Shown here: piece after piece, positions 36,151 to 46,461 of the stretch
How positions within the stretch are numbered: the stretch's first letter is position 1
Layout of the letters: each line of letters opens with the position of its first letter
DNA from: Micromonospora olivasterospora
Lineage (GTDB): Bacteria; Actinomycetota; Actinomycetes; Mycobacteriales; Micromonosporaceae
Reading direction: 5' to 3'
Length of the DNA: 64,000 nucleotides
Assembly (NCBI RefSeq): GCF_007830265.1
Contig: NZ_VLKE01000001.1
Coordinates: 3,596,001-3,660,000 of the forward strand
Program-made: the position numbers and the translations under genes
The notes under the pieces: generated by a model
What the model saw: only the letters and a program-made list of their open reading frames with translations
Database searches by the model: none
Told to the model about the DNA's origin: nothing

Positions 36151-36372
36151 TCAGTTGCCGGGCTGCGGGCGGGCCGCCTCGATCCGGGCCCGCGCGCCGT
36201 CGAGCCAGCGCTGGCACACCTCGGCCAGCCGCTCGCCGCGCTCCCACAGCGCCAGCGACTCCTCCAGCGAGGTGCCGCCGGCCTCCAGCCGCTCCACCAC
36301 GGAGGCCAGCTCGGCCCGGGCCTGCTCGTAGCTGAGCCGCTCGTCCGGCCCGGCGTTCTTCTCGTCAGTCAT
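36151..36372 (-). CDS. xseB: Exodeoxyribonuclease VII small subunit
   Basis: This 73-residue subunit is helical with the family pattern LSYEQARAELASVVERLEAGGTSLEESLALWERGERLAEVCQRWL. It binds XseA to form exonuclease VII, which degrades single-stranded DNA. The ATG at 36372 starts six codons after an alternative at 36390. It follows xseA by 60 bases on the same strand. Confidence 0.94.
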   Translation of the reverse strand: MTDEKNAGPDERLSYEQARAELASVVERLEAGGTSLEESLALWERGERLAEVCQRWLDGARARIEAARPQPGN

Positions 36373-36432
36373 CGGTCCCCATCCCAGCACATTCCGGCCT
36401 ACCCGCCAGCCCCCGACCGTCGCGGTGATCCC

Positions 36433-37662
36433 TCACCCCGTCGCGGCTCGACCCTCGACCGTCGCCGCCAGCTCGCCCTCGGCGAGGCGCACCCGCAGCC
36501 GGTCGCCCCCGGCCACCTCGCCGGCCGCCCGGACGACGTGGCCGTCGGCCCGCTGCACGATCGCGTATCCACGGTCGAGGGTGGCGGCGGGGGACAGGGC
36601 GCGCAGCCGGGCCAGGGTGTGCCGCAGCTCGTCCTCCGCCGCGCCGAGCCGGTGGGCCAGGCAGCGCCCGGCCCGCTGGCGCAGCGCGCCGACCTCCGTG
36701 GCGCGCTGCTCCACCATCACCTGCGGCCGGGCCAGCACGGGCCGGGAGCGCAGCAGGTCGAGGCGGTGCGACTCCCGGTCGACGAGGTTGCGCACCGCCC
36801 GCTGGAGCCGGTGCCGGGCCTGCTCGATCAGGCGCAGCTCCTCGCCCAGGTCGGGCACCACCCGCTTGGCCGCGTCGGTCGGCGTGGAGGCCCGTACGTC
36901 GGCGACGTAGTCCAGCAGCGGGGCGTCCGTCTCGTGGCCGATCGCACTGACCACGGGCGTCCGGCAGGCGAAGACCGCCCGGCACAGTGCCTCGTCGGAG
37001 AACGGCAGCAGATCCTCGATGCCGCCCCCGCCCCGGGCGATGACGATCACGTCCACGGTCGGGTCGGCGTCGAGCACCTTCAGCGCGTCCACGATCTGCG
37101 GCACGGCGGTCGGGCCCTGCACCGCCACGTTGACCGTACGGAACTCCACGGCCGGCCAGCGGCGGCGGGCGTTGGTGAGCACGTCCCGCTCGGCGGCGGA
37201 GGCGCGGCCGGTGATCAGCCCGATCCGGCCCGGCAGGAACGGCAGCCGGCGCTTGCGGGCCCGGTCGAACAGGCCCTCGGCGGCCAGCAGCTTCTTCAGC
37301 TTCTCCAGCCGCGCCAGCAGCTCGCCGAGCCCGACCTGTCGGATCTCGTCGGCGCGCAGACTGAGCGTGCCCCGCGCCGCGTAGAACTCGGGCTTGGCGT
37401 GCAGCACCACCCGGGCGCCCTCGCGCAGCTCGGGGGCGCCGGCGTCGAGGACGTCCCGGTTGGTGGTGACGGTCAGGCTCAGGTCGGCCGACGGGTCTCG
37501 CAGGGTGAGGAAGACCGTGCTGGCCCCGGGGCGCCGGCTGATCTGCGCCACCTGCCCGTCCACCCACACCCAGCCGAGGCGGGCGATCCACGCCCCGACC
37601 TTCTGGCTGACGACCCGCACCGGCCACGGCTCGTCGGCGCTGCTCTTCGGGACCTCGGTCAC
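36433..37662 (-). CDS. xseA: Exodeoxyribonuclease VII large subunit
   Basis: This 409-residue protein has an N-terminal OB-fold ([26 protein letters not shown]), the catalytic core ([82 protein letters not shown]) and a C-terminal coiled coil and tail ([14 protein letters not shown]). With XseB it processively cleaves single-stranded DNA in repair. It is divergent from ispH across a 178-base spacer. Confidence 0.96.
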   Translation of the reverse strand: MTEVPKSSADEPWPVRVVSQKVGAWIARLGWVWVDGQVAQISRRPGASTVFLTLRDPSADLSLTVTTNRDVLDAGAPELREGARVVLHAKPEFYAARGTLSLRADEIRQVGLGELLARLEKLKKLLAAEGLFDRARKRRLPFLPGRIGLITGRASAAERDVLTNARRRWPAVEFRTVNVAVQGPTAVPQIVDALKVLDADPTVDVIVIARGGGGIEDLLPFSDEALCRAVFACRTPVVSAIGHETDAPLLDYVADVRASTPTDAAKRVVPDLGEELRLIEQARHRLQRAVRNLVDRESHRLDLLRSRPVLARPQVMVEQRATEVGALRQRAGRCLAHRLGAAEDELRHTLARLRALSPAATLDRGYAIVQRADGHVVRAAGEVAGGDRLRVRLAEGELAATVEGRAATG

Positions 37663-37840
37663 CCGCCCACCCTACGGCCCGGGGCCGACACCACCCGAGA
37701 CGATCATGACGTTGCCGGCGATGTCGATCTCCCCGGCTGCCGTCAACCTCATGATCAACGGAGTCAGGCCGGCCCCGGCCGCCGCCGTGGTGACGGTCGC
37801 AGCCGGTGTCGGCGCGGAGGGGGACACGTAGGATGGGCGG

Positions 37841-38827
37841 GTGACTCAGGCTGATGCGACGTCCCGGACCGGCAAGCGCGTGCTCCTGGCCAGGCCCCGC
37901 GGCTACTGCGCGGGCGTCGACCGGGCGGTGCAGACCGTCGAGGAGGCCCTGAAGCTCTACGGCGCGCCGATCTACGTGCGCAAGCAGATCGTGCACAACA
38001 AGCACGTCGTGCGCACCCTGGAGGCCAAGGGCGCGATCTTCGTGGAGGAGAACGAGGAGGTGCCGGAGGGCGCCACGGTCATCTTCTCCGCGCACGGCGT
38101 CGCCCCCGAGGTGTACGAGCAGGCGAAGGCGCGCTCGCTGAAGGCGATCGACGCGACCTGCCCCCTGGTGACGAAGGTGCACCAGGAGGCGAAGCGGTTC
38201 GCCGCGGAGGACTACGACATCCTGCTGATCGGCCACGAGGGGCACGAGGAGGTCGTCGGCACGACCGGCGAGGCCCCCGCGCACATCCAGCTCGTCGACG
38301 GCCCGGACGGTGCCGACAAGGTGACCGTGCGGGATCCGGGCAAGGTGGTCTGGCTCTCCCAGACGACGCTGTCGGTCGACGAGACGCTGGAGACGGTGGC
38401 CCGGCTGAAGCAGCGGCTGCCGCTGCTCCAGTCGCCGCCCAGCGACGACATCTGCTACGCCACCTCCAACCGCCAGCACGTGGTCAAGGAGATCGCCCCC
38501 GAGTGCGACGTGGTGCTCGTCGTCGGCTCGCGCAACTCCTCCAACTCGGTACGGCTGGTCGAGGTCGCCCTGGACGCCGGCGCCCGCGCCGGGCACCTGG
38601 TCGACTTCGCGCACGAGATCGACGACGCCTGGCTGACGGGGGCGACCACCGTCGGCCTCACCTCGGGCGCCAGCGTCCCCGACGAGCTGGTCCAGGAGGT
38701 GCTGGCGTACCTCGCCGAGCGCGGCTTCACCGACGTGGACGAGGTGGTCACCGCCAACGAGCGGCTGACCTTCTCGCTGCCGCAGGAGCTCAAGCGGGAC
38801 ATGCGGGCGGCGGCCGCCCGCGCCTGA
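37841..38827 (+). CDS. ispH: 4-hydroxy-3-methylbut-2-enyl diphosphate reductase
   Basis: This 328-residue Fe-S enzyme makes IPP and DMAPP in the last step of the MEP pathway. The three cluster cysteines are in [27 protein letters not shown] and [10 protein letters not shown]; other motifs are the HNKHVV and SAHGV pairs and [15 protein letters not shown]. The GTG start has GGATGGGCGG upstream. The prenyl genes at 22-24 kb draw on the same precursor pool. Confidence 0.96.
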   Translation: MTQADATSRTGKRVLLARPRGYCAGVDRAVQTVEEALKLYGAPIYVRKQIVHNKHVVRTLEAKGAIFVEENEEVPEGATVIFSAHGVAPEVYEQAKARSLKAIDATCPLVTKVHQEAKRFAAEDYDILLIGHEGHEEVVGTTGEAPAHIQLVDGPDGADKVTVRDPGKVVWLSQTTLSVDETLETVARLKQRLPLLQSPPSDDICYATSNRQHVVKEIAPECDVVLVVGSRNSSNSVRLVEVALDAGARAGHLVDFAHEIDDAWLTGATTVGLTSGASVPDELVQEVLAYLAERGFTDVDEVVTANERLTFSLPQELKRDMRAAAARA

Positions 38828-38969
38828 CCGTTCCGGCCGTCCTCGGGCGCACCTGGTGCGCCGGCCGGGCGTCCTCGTCCGCGTCCGCCGCATCGGCCCG
38901 CACCCGGCCGGTCCGCCCGGTGCCGGCGGTGGCCGGAACGGATCACGGATGCGCTGCGTCCGATCGGGT

Positions 38970-39424
38970 ATGAAGACTCCTCGGACGCTCCTGGTGGCCC
39001 TGGCCGTCTGCGCGACGCTGGGCGCCTGCGGCGGCCAGGGCGCCGGCGACGCCACCTCCGCCACCAGCCCCTCGGAAGGGTCGACGGTGACCAGCCCGCC
39101 CAGCACCGGCCCGGCGGGCCCGACCGACCCGACCGACCCGGTCGCCCCGACCGACCCGGTCGCCCCGACCGCGCCCCGCCCACGAAGCCCACCGCCGGCC
39201 CGAGCCGCCCGCCGGGCCCCGGCGCCATGACGCTCACCGGCGTCGTGGAGGCCGGCGTGGAGCCGGGCTGCCGGATGCTCGACGGCTACCAGCTCATCGG
39301 CGGCCCCGCGGACGTCCTCGCCGCCGGGGCGAAGGTGACGGTCACCGGCCAGCCGAAGCCCGACATGCTCACCACCTGCCAGCAGGGCACCCCCTTCGTC
39401 GTGGAGTCCGCCCGTCGGGGCTGA
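38970..39424 (+). pseudogene. Lipoprotein gene with apparent -1 frameshift in its linker
   Basis: From ATG 38970 the frame gives a lipoprotein signal (LAVCATLGACGG, Cys20) and a Pro/Thr linker with TDPVAP repeats, then drifts into Arg-rich residues and stops at 39230. The next frame reads a matching linker (PPTKPTAGPSRPPGPGA) straight into a conserved-looking domain: MTLTGVVEAGVEPGCRMLDG, VTGQPKPDMLTTCQQGTP, ending at 39424. One extra base in the C-run near 39171-39182 would join them into one protein of about 150 residues. Assembly error or a real pseudogene are both possible. Confidence 0.75.
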
Positions 39425-39457
39425 CCACCGACCGTCGAGGGCCGGGAAAGGACGGAG

Positions 39458-39482
39458 CCCGTCCCCGCGAAGCGGGGACGGG
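39458..39482. terminator. Strong hairpin terminator
   Basis: Perfect 11-base arms (cccgtccccgc and gcggggacggg) with a GAA loop lie 33 bases after the lipoprotein stop and point toward the 3' end of rmuC, so it may serve both converging transcripts. A second small stem (gaagga...tccttc) follows near 39497. Confidence 0.75.
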
Positions 39483-39594
39483 GACAGCGGGCCGTGAAGG
39501 AAATCCTTCGCGTCGCCGCGCGTCGAGTCACCGTGTTTGATCAACCTGTGATCAGGTCGTGACGTGAAGAGGCTCCGCCGCCGCGTCGAAGGTG

Positions 39595-40773
39595 CTAGTG
39601 ATCGGCCGGCGTCGACCGTTCCGGCACTGTGGACGGCGGCTCCACCAGCTCGGGCGCCTGCGGCTGCCGGGGCGCCACCTCGACCTGCGCGGGGGTGGCC
39701 AGCTCCGCACCGGAGACGCCCAGCTCGGCGAGCTTGCGCGCGCTCACCAGCACCCGCGCCTCCAGCGAGCCGACCGCCCGGTTGTACGCGGTCACCGCCC
39801 CGCCCAGCGCCGAGCCCAGCTTGCCGACGTGGTCGCCCAACGTGGACAGCCGGCCGTACAGCTCCCGAGCGAGGGTGTGCACCGCCACCGCGTTGCGGGC
39901 CAGCGCCTCCTGCCGCCACGAGTACGCCACCGTGCGCAGCAGCGCGACCAGGGTGGCCGGCGTCGCGAGCACCACGTTGCGGGCGAACGCGTGCTCCAGC
40001 AGCGCCGGGTCGCGCTGCAACGCCACGTCGAGGAACGGGTCGGCCGGCACGAACAGCACCACGAACTCGGGGGCGGGGTCGAACGCCGCCCAGTAGGACT
40101 TCGCCGCGAGGGCGTCGACGTGCGCCCGCAGGTGGCGCGCGTGCGCGTCGAGGTGGCTGTCCCGGCCGCGCTCGTCGCGGGCCTCCATCGCCGTCAGGTA
40201 CGCGTCGAAGGGCGCCTTCGCGTCCACCACGACCGAGCGCCCGCCGTGCAGCCTGACCACCAGGTCGGGGCGTACCCCCTGGTGGTCTGTGGCGGCGGTC
40301 ACCTGCTCGTCGAAGTCGCAGTGCTCCAGCATGCCGGCGGCCTCGACGATGCGGCGCAGCTGGTGCTCGCCCCACCGGCCGCGCACCTGCGGCGCGCGCA
40401 GCGCGGCCACCAGCTGCTTGGTCTCGGTGCGCAGCTCGCCGGAGACCGCGCTCATCGCCCGGACCTGCTCGCGCAGCTCGGCGTACGCGTCGACCCGGTC
40501 CCGCTCCAGCTCGGCCACCCGGGACTCGTACCGCCGCAGGGTGTCGTGCAGCGGGGCCACCGCCCGGGCCACCGCCTCCTGCGACTGCGCGGTCGCCTCG
40601 TAGCTCAGCGCCCGCATCGACTGCTCCAGCCGCCCCTCGCCCTCGCGCACGGCCGCCAGGGTGGCCTCCAGCCGGGCGATCTCGGCCGCCGCCCGGGACC
40701 GGGCGGCGAACCAGCCCAGCCCGCCGCCCGCCGCAAGGCAGAGCAGCACCACGGCCAGCGTCGAGAAGCTCAT
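39595..40773 (-). CDS. rmuC: DNA recombination protein RmuC
   Basis: This 392-residue protein has an N-terminal membrane anchor (LAVVLLCLAAGGGLGWFAA), a long coiled coil (about 30-130) and the PD-(D/E)XK-like RmuC domain: VRGRWGEHQLRRIVEAAGM, RPDLVVRLHGGRSVVVDAKAPFDAY and FVVLFVPADPFLDVAL. RmuC limits recombination at inverted repeats and is a predicted nuclease. The ATG at 40773 excludes 72 upstream non-coding-like codons. It is divergent from the next gene by 54 bases. Confidence 0.94.
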   Translation of the reverse strand: MSFSTLAVVLLCLAAGGGLGWFAARSRAAAEIARLEATLAAVREGEGRLEQSMRALSYEATAQSQEAVARAVAPLHDTLRRYESRVAELERDRVDAYAELREQVRAMSAVSGELRTETKQLVAALRAPQVRGRWGEHQLRRIVEAAGMLEHCDFDEQVTAATDHQGVRPDLVVRLHGGRSVVVDAKAPFDAYLTAMEARDERGRDSHLDAHARHLRAHVDALAAKSYWAAFDPAPEFVVLFVPADPFLDVALQRDPALLEHAFARNVVLATPATLVALLRTVAYSWRQEALARNAVAVHTLARELYGRLSTLGDHVGKLGSALGGAVTAYNRAVGSLEARVLVSARKLAELGVSGAELATPAQVEVAPRQPQAPELVEPPSTVPERSTPADH

Positions 40774-40827
40774 GCCCCGAGCTTGCCAAACGCGTACGAC
40801 GTGACGCCGCCGGGTACGTTCGGCGGT

Positions 40828-41622
40828 ATGAGATTTCTGCCCGTCCTGCTCCTGCTGGCGCTGCTCGCCGCCGGGCTGCTCTGGTGGCGCCGGGAGAGCG
40901 CGGCCCGGGAGGCGCGCAGCCTGGCCGACGTACGGGCGGACGCCCTGCGCTGGTACGAGCGCCTCGGTGGGCAGGTGATGAACCTGCACGGCGACGACCC
41001 GGCGGTGCGCCAGGCGCTGGTCGACGCCGGTGAGCGGTACAACGCGGCGGGCGGGCAGCTGCAGCAGGCGCGGACGATCCAGCAGTACCGGCTGGCCCGC
41101 GAGACGGCGCTGGAGGGGCTGGCGTACGTCCGGGCGGCCCGGATCGCGCTGGGCATCGACCCCGGCCCCGAGCTGCCGCCGCTGGCCGCCGCGCAGGGCA
41201 CCGGAGAGGTGACCCGGGAGCGCCAGGTGAACGTGCAGGGGCAGGTCTTCAAGGCCGGCCCGCGCCCCGGCCGGGACACGCCCTACTACTACCCGGGCGG
41301 GCGGTACGGCGGCCGGGCGGTGCCCGCCGGCTGGTACTCGACGCCGTGGTGGAAGACGGCGCTCGGGGCCGGCGCCGGGGTGCTCGGCGGCATGCTGATC
41401 GCCGACGCGCTGTTCTCGCCCGCGTTCGCCGACCCCGGCTACGGCTACGAGGCCGGCTACCAGGAGGGCTTCGGCGACGGCGCCGACCAGGCCGGCGACT
41501 TCGGCGGCGGCGACTTCGCCGGCTCTGGCGACTTCGGCTCCGGGGACTTCGGCGGCGACTTCGGCTCCGGGGATTTCGGCGGCGGCGACTTCGGCGGTGA
41601 CTTCGGCGGCGGCGACTGGTAG
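40828..41622 (+). CDS. Membrane protein with Gly-Asp-Phe repeat tail
   Basis: This 264-residue unknown protein has an N-terminal anchor (LPVLLLLALLAAGLLWW), a helical cytosolic or extracytosolic domain (ADALRWYERLGGQVMNL...LARETALEGLAYVRAARIALGID), a Tyr-rich stretch (TPYYYPGGRYGG), a second hydrophobic segment (about 178-195) and a C-terminal array of about nine GDFGGG/GDFGSG repeats ending GGGDW. The repeat tail resembles low-complexity tails of secreted surface proteins. No family is recognised. Confidence 0.78.
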   Translation: MRFLPVLLLLALLAAGLLWWRRESAAREARSLADVRADALRWYERLGGQVMNLHGDDPAVRQALVDAGERYNAAGGQLQQARTIQQYRLARETALEGLAYVRAARIALGIDPGPELPPLAAAQGTGEVTRERQVNVQGQVFKAGPRPGRDTPYYYPGGRYGGRAVPAGWYSTPWWKTALGAGAGVLGGMLIADALFSPAFADPGYGYEAGYQEGFGDGADQAGDFGGGDFAGSGDFGSGDFGGDFGSGDFGGGDFGGDFGGGDW

Positions 41623-41704
41623 CCCGCCCCGCGCCCCCTGATCCGCTCCGGCCCGCCCCCTGCCCGCCCCGCGTCGGACCGCGCCCGCACCGGCCGGTCC
41701 GGGG

Positions 41705-41755
41705 TGTTGACCAGGGCCCCCTGCTGTCCCGAAGGCGTCGACAGGGGGCCCTTCC
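41705..41755. repeat. Palindrome family 3, copy B, at ppc 3' end
   Basis: 11-base perfect arms (agggccccctg at 41713-41723, cagggggccct at 41742-41752) flank an 18-base loop. The element adjoins the ppc stop and matches the accB-end element at 13794-13845 over most of its length and in the same orientation, so a terminator role is likely. Confidence 0.82.
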
Positions 41756-44548
41756 TTACCGCTCAGCCGGTGTTGCGCATGCCGGCGGCGATGCCGTTGA
41801 CCGTGGTGAGCAGGGCCCGCTCCAGGGCGGTGCCGTCGCTGGGCGCCCGCCGGCCGCCGGGGCGGTCGCGACGGCCCGGCCGGCGGCGCCCGAGTCCCGG
41901 TACTGCCGCAGCAGCGCCACCTGGAGGTGGTGCAGCGGCTCCAGGTAGGTGTCCCGCACCGCGAGGGTGCGCTGGAGCACCGGCGAGTTCTCCAGCAGGG
42001 CCGGCGAGCCGGTGACCGCCAACACCTCCCGCTTGGCCAGCTCGTACTCTTCCTCGATCTTGGTGAAGATCGGGTGCAGCTTCTTCGGCACCAGCGTCTC
42101 GACGTACCGGCGGGCGATGGCCAGGTCCGTCTTGGTCAGCATCATCTCGACGTTCGACAGGAACGTGCGGAAGAAGTGCCAGTTGCGGTGCATCTCCGCG
42201 AGCACGTCGTCCAGCCCGGCCGCGCGGGCCGCCGCCAGCCCCGAGCCCACGCCGAACCAGCCGGGCACGATCTGCCGGGTCTGCGTCCAACCGAACACCC
42301 AGGGGATGGCCCGCAGCCCGGCCAGCCCCGCGCCGGTGTTCGGGCGCTTCGCCGGCCGGGAGCCGATGTTCAGGGCGCCGAGCAGCTCGGTCGGGGTGGC
42401 CGCCCAGAAGTACGCGGGCAGGTCCGGGTCCTCCACCAGCGACCGGTACGACCGGAACGCCGCGTCGGAGACCACGTCCATTGCCGCGTCCCAGCGCTCC
42501 AGCATCTCGGCGGGCTGCCGGGGCCCGGTGTGCAGCAGGGTCGCCTGGAGCACCGCCGCCGTGGTCAGCTCCAGGTTCTCCCGGGCCAGCGCCGGCAGCG
42601 TGTACTTGTCGGAGATGACCTCACCCTGCTCGGTGACCTTGATCGCGCCGTCCAGGGTGCCGTACGGCTGGGCCAGGATCGCCTCGTGGGTCGGGCCGCC
42701 GCCGCGCCCGACCGTGCCGCCCCGGCCGTGGAACAGCCGCAGGTGCACCCCGTGCCGGGCGGCCACGTCGCGCAGCGCCCGCTGCGCCCGGTGGATCGAC
42801 CACTGGCTGGTGGTGATGCCCGCCTCCTTGTTGGAGTCGGAGTAGCCCAGCATCACCTCCTGCACGTCGCCCCGGGCCGCCACGAGGGCCCGGTACGCGG
42901 GCAGCGACAGCAGCTCGTCCAGCAGGTCGCCGCCGGCATTCAGCTCCGCCGGGGTCTCCAGCAGCGGCACGAAGCCGACCCGGGCCCGGCCGCTGTGCAC
43001 GTCCACCAGCCCGGCCTCGCGGGCCAGCACCACCGCCGCGAGGACGTCGTCCACGCCGAGCGTCATCGAGATGATGTACGACTCGATGACCTCCGCGCCG
43101 AACCGGTCCTGCGCGTCCCGGATCGTGCCGAACACGTCGAACGTCTTGCGGGCGCTCTGCGTCAGCGGGGTGTCCAGCGTCGAGAGCGGCCGCCGGCCGG
43201 TCAGCTCGTCGGCGAGGAGCTTGGTGCGCTCCAGCCGGCTCAGCCCCGGGTAGTCCGACACCTCGCCGACGGCCGCGTAGAGCTGGGCGAGCACCGCGTG
43301 GTGCGCCTCGGCGTGCTCGCGGACGTCCATGGTCGCCAGGTGCAGGCCGAACGCGGAGACCGTACGGATGGTGGAGGCGAGCCGGCCCACGGCGGTGAGC
43401 TGGCCGGAGTTGCGGGCCAGCGAGGCGCGCAGCAGCTCCAGGTCGGCGATCAGCTCGGCGGAGCCCCGGTAGTCCCGCCCCGGCACGTGCGCGGTGCCGT
43501 GCCGCAGCCGCTCCCGGGTGTTGGCCAGCTTCGCCTTCACGCACCGGGCCTTCAGCCGGTACGGCTCCTCGGCGTTGACCCGGCGGAACCGGGGGGCCAC
43601 CTCGGGCAGCGCGTCCAGGTCGGCGGCGAGGCTCGCGGAGAGGTCCAGCGACACCCCGCGCAGCCGGCGGGACACCGAGACCTCCTTGATGAGCTGGTCC
43701 ATCGCCTTCTCGGTGGCCTCGATGCCGTGCTCGTGCTGGATGCGCAGCACCTCGCCGGTGACCTGCGGGGTGACGAACGGGTTGCCGTCCCGGTCGCCGC
43801 CGATCCAGGTGCCGAACGTCAGCGGGCGGGCTGTCGGCGAGGTCTCCACGCCGAGGGCGCGCAGCGTGTCGGCGAGGTCGTCGAGGACCTGTGGGGCCGC
43901 CTCGGCGTGCAGGTCGCGCAGGTAGTAGATCGCGTTGCGGGCCTCGTCGGTCGGGTCCGGCCGGTCCAGTCGCAGCTCGTCGGTCTGCCACATCAGGTCG
44001 AGCAGCTCGGCGAGGCGCCGGTTGGCGGGCCCCTCGTCGCTGGCCCCGTACAGGATGGCGTTGGTGGTCTCGGCGTCCAGCTCGTCGGCGATCGCGCGCA
44101 GCTTCGACAGGATCGACCGGCGGGCCGCCTCGGTCGGGTGGGCGGTGAACACCGGCCGGATCGCGAGGCGGCGGGCCGCCGCGGCGATCTCCTCGGCGGG
44201 CACCCCGCGCTCCGCGATCATCTTGGCCGCCTGGTCCAGCCAGCCGCCCTGGATCGCCCGGCGGCGGCGCAGGTCGCGGGCCCGGTGCACCTGCTCGGTG
44301 ATGTTGGCCAGGTGGAAGTAGGTGGAGAAGGCGCGGGCCAGCTTCGTCCCGGTGGTGACGTCGAGCCCGCCGAGCCGCTGGGCGGCGGTGGGGGCGTCGG
44401 AGCGGACGAGCGCCCGGATCTCCTCCACCAGGTCGAGTAGCGGACGGCCCTCCTGCCGGGCGAGGGTCTGCCCGAGCAGCGTGCCGAGTCGGCGGATGTC
44501 GGCCCGCAGGGCGGCGTCGGGGCCATCGTGGTCGTGCTGGTCGGTCAC
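41756..44548 (-). CDS. ppc: Phosphoenolpyruvate carboxylase, frame lost before the C-terminus
   Basis: PEP carboxylase makes oxaloacetate from PEP and bicarbonate (anaplerosis). The GTG at 44548 has AAGGAGCG upstream. Catalytic motifs are intact: [37 protein letters not shown] and [14 protein letters not shown]. After [15 protein letters not shown] the frame yields an unrelated Pro/Arg/Thr tail to 41756. The invariant end, [21 protein letters not shown], is in another frame and stops at 41763. One added base near 41840-41865 would restore it. The native C-terminus is needed for activity in this family, so either the gene is crippled or, more likely, the sequence lacks one base. Confidence 0.92.
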   Translation of the reverse strand: MTDQHDHDGPDAALRADIRRLGTLLGQTLARQEGRPLLDLVEEIRALVRSDAPTAAQRLGGLDVTTGTKLARAFSTYFHLANITEQVHRARDLRRRRAIQGGWLDQAAKMIAERGVPAEEIAAAARRLAIRPVFTAHPTEAARRSILSKLRAIADELDAETTNAILYGASDEGPANRRLAELLDLMWQTDELRLDRPDPTDEARNAIYYLRDLHAEAAPQVLDDLADTLRALGVETSPTARPLTFGTWIGGDRDGNPFVTPQVTGEVLRIQHEHGIEATEKAMDQLIKEVSVSRRLRGVSLDLSASLAADLDALPEVAPRFRRVNAEEPYRLKARCVKAKLANTRERLRHGTAHVPGRDYRGSAELIADLELLRASLARNSGQLTAVGRLASTIRTVSAFGLHLATMDVREHAEAHHAVLAQLYAAVGEVSDYPGLSRLERTKLLADELTGRRPLSTLDTPLTQSARKTFDVFGTIRDAQDRFGAEVIESYIISMTLGVDDVLAAVVLAREAGLVDVHSGRARVGFVPLLETPAELNAGGDLLDELLSLPAYRALVAARGDVQEVMLGYSDSNKEAGITTSQWSIHRAQRALRDVAARHGVHLRLFHGRGGTVGRGGGPTHEAILAQPYGTLDGAIKVTEQGEVISDKYTLPALARENLELTTAAVLQATLLHTGPRQPAEMLERWDAAMDVVSDAAFRSYRSLVEDPDLPAYFWAATPTELLGALNIGSRPAKRPNTGAGLAGLRAIPWVFGWTQTRQIVPGWFGVGSGLAAARAAGLDDVLAEMHRNWHFFRTFLSNVEMMLTKTDLAIARRYVETLVPKKLHPIFTKIEEEYELAKREVLAVTGSPALLENSPVLQRTLAVRDTYLEPLHHLQVALLRQYRDSGAAGRAVATAPAAGGRPATAPPWSGPCSPRSTASPPACATPAER

Positions 44549-44678
44549 GGTGCGCTCCTTCCCAGAGTACGAAGGACAGCGCTGTCCGACTCCCTGGATC
44601 GTATCCGCGTCCGTCCGGGCCGCAGGAGGGGGCCTGGTCGGGTCCGTTTCCTCACGACCGGCGGCACCCGCCGGCCGC

Positions 44679-45412
44679 TCAGCCGTCCGGGTGCCCATCG
44701 TCGCCGCCCTGACCTGCGGGAACGGGGCGTCGAGCGGCGGGGCGCCGGCCCCGGACCAGGGCCGCCGTGAGCAATCCCACGACGCCGGCCACGGCCCAGG
44801 CCGCCAGGCCGCCCGCCGGCCAGCCCACCGACCGGCGGTCGAAGTAGACCGCCGACTTGATCAGATCCGTGGTGAGCCCCGGCACGTTCCAGCGGTGCAT
44901 CCCGCGCATCCAGTCGGGCAGGAACTCGGGGGCGTAGACCCGCCGGAGCCGGGGTTGCCGAGCACCACCAACAACAGGATGACGATTCCGGTGCCGAGCA
45001 GGCCGAGCCAGCCCTGCACGGCGGCGGCGACCATCGCGGCGGCGAAGACGGCGAGCGCCCCGACGGCGGTGACCGCTCCGACGGAGTGGGGCCAGACGTC
45101 CAGCCCCGGCCCGACCAGCAGCGCACCCACGGGGCCGAGCACCACCGCGTACGCCGCGAGCGCGGCGATCCGCAGCCCGGCGCGGGCGAGGCCGCGGGGC
45201 GCGGTGCCGGTGCGCAGCCCGAGCGCGGTCGAGGCGAGGTAGCCGCCGAGGACGTACCCGACCGCCAGGTAGAACGGCACCAGTCCGCGGGGGTCGCTGC
45301 CCGCCACCGGCACCTCGTCGACGACCTGGAGCGGCAGCCGGGCCTGCTGGGCGGCCCCGGTGAGCACCTGCTCGACCAGTTCGGTGGCGGCCGGCGCGGA
45401 CGCGCTGACTAG
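44679..45412 (-). pseudogene. DUF3533/YhgE-Pip-like membrane protein, 3' fragment
   Basis: This is the downstream part of a membrane protein gene cut by the IS982-family element. It holds LVSASAPAATELVEQVLTGAAQQ, VPVAGSDPRGLVPFYLAVGYVLGGYLAS and four to five membrane helices. Near 44938-44944 the frame breaks; the next frame continues as YAPEFLPDWMRGMHRWNVPGL, then a last helix and the stop at 44679. The pattern (extracytoplasmic domain, DPRG, then helices) fits YhgE/Pip-type ABC-2-like proteins linked to export. The other half lies at 46462-46782. Confidence 0.85.
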
Positions 45413-46461
45413 ACGAGTGATAACCACGGTGGCCTGTGTGGATGGGACGCAGGTGCGGTGAACGGACGAGGGCCTCCATGATCGACGTTGCTACGCAACT
45501 ATGACCATGGAGGCCATGTGCACGTCGATCTGGAGACCCTCGCTACCGCACTGTACGTGAAGATCGATGACGAGTTGAAAGCCCACCCTGATCTACGTCC
45601 GGCCCGCCCGGTGACCGGGTTCACCCCAGTGCTGTCGGACGCCGAACTGATCACGATGGCGGTCATGCAGTCGCTGCTGAACATCCGCTCCGAACGCCGG
45701 TGGGTCCGCTACCTGGCGAAGAACCTACGCGCGTTGTTCCCGGTCCAGCTGTCCCAGCCCGGCTACAACAAGCGACTGCGGGCCGCCCTGCCGCTGATCC
45801 AGCACTTCATCCGAGCATTGGCCTTCGACACCGATTTCTGGTTCGACAACCACTGGATCCTGGACTCCACCCCGGTCGAGTGCGGCCGGTCGAGGCCCAC
45901 CGTGCAACGCTCGGACGCCGCCGGCTGGGCCACCTACGGCTACTGCGCGTCACACTCACGGTTCTTCTGGGGACTGCGCCTGTACCTGATCTGCACCCCG
46001 ACCGGCCTGCCCATCATGTGGGCCCTGGCTGATGCGAAGATCGGCGAACGCGAGGTCGTGGAGTACATGCTCGACCGCGAGCCCGCCCTGCTCGCCGGCC
46101 GGCCCGGGCTGCTGCTGATCACCGACAAGGGCTTCGCCGCGAAACGCTTCGAGCAGGACCTGGCCGACCGCGGTGTCACCCTGCTACGACCCAACCGCAA
46201 GAAGGAGAAGCAACGCCCCGGCCAGGGCCTCCTGAAGGCCGTCCGCCAACTGATCGAGTCGGTCAACGACACGCTCAAGGGCCAACTCGACCTGGAACTA
46301 CACGGCGGCCGTACCTTCGAAGGCATCGCGACCCGCGTTGCTCAACGCCTGCTCGCCCTGACCGCCGCCATCTGGCACAACCACAAGACCGGCCAGCCCG
46401 TCACCCGCAGCCTCATCGCCTACGACCACTGAACGCGCAGCAAACGCCGGTTATCAGTCGT
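45413..46461 (+). mobile_element. IS982-family insertion sequence
   Basis: This 1,049-base element has terminal inverted repeats acgagtgataacc (45413-45425) and ggttatcagtcgt (46449-46461), 12 of 13 bases matching. CTAG flanks both sides (45409-45412 and 46462-46465) as a likely 4-base target duplication. One intact transposase gene fills it. Removing the element and one CTAG joins the broken membrane protein gene in frame (LRLA-LVSASAP), so it is a recent, clean insertion. Confidence 0.92.
45518..46432 (+). CDS. IS982 family transposase
   Basis: This 304-residue DDE transposase appears intact. Landmarks are LSDAELITMAVMQSLL near the N-terminus, LFPVQLSQPGYNKRLRAAL, the first catalytic Asp in WILDSTPVEC, FFWGLRLYLICTPTGLPI, the second Asp in LLITDKGFAAKRFEQDL, and the C-terminal ESVNDTLKGQLDLELHGGRT with the likely Glu. 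The GTG at 45518 follows GGAGG by five bases; a TTG at 45488 would add ten residues. It mobilises the surrounding element. Confidence 0.92.
   Translation: MHVDLETLATALYVKIDDELKAHPDLRPARPVTGFTPVLSDAELITMAVMQSLLNIRSERRWVRYLAKNLRALFPVQLSQPGYNKRLRAALPLIQHFIRALAFDTDFWFDNHWILDSTPVECGRSRPTVQRSDAAGWATYGYCASHSRFFWGLRLYLICTPTGLPIMWALADAKIGEREVVEYMLDREPALLAGRPGLLLITDKGFAAKRFEQDLADRGVTLLRPNRKKEKQRPGQGLLKAVRQLIESVNDTLKGQLDLELHGGRTFEGIATRVAQRLLALTAAIWHNHKTGQPVTRSLIAYDH

Noticed and set aside
39425..39545. tRNA gene near the strong hairpin
   Set aside because: The 11-base stem with a GAA loop is followed by no anticodon or T-arm pattern; it fits a terminator.
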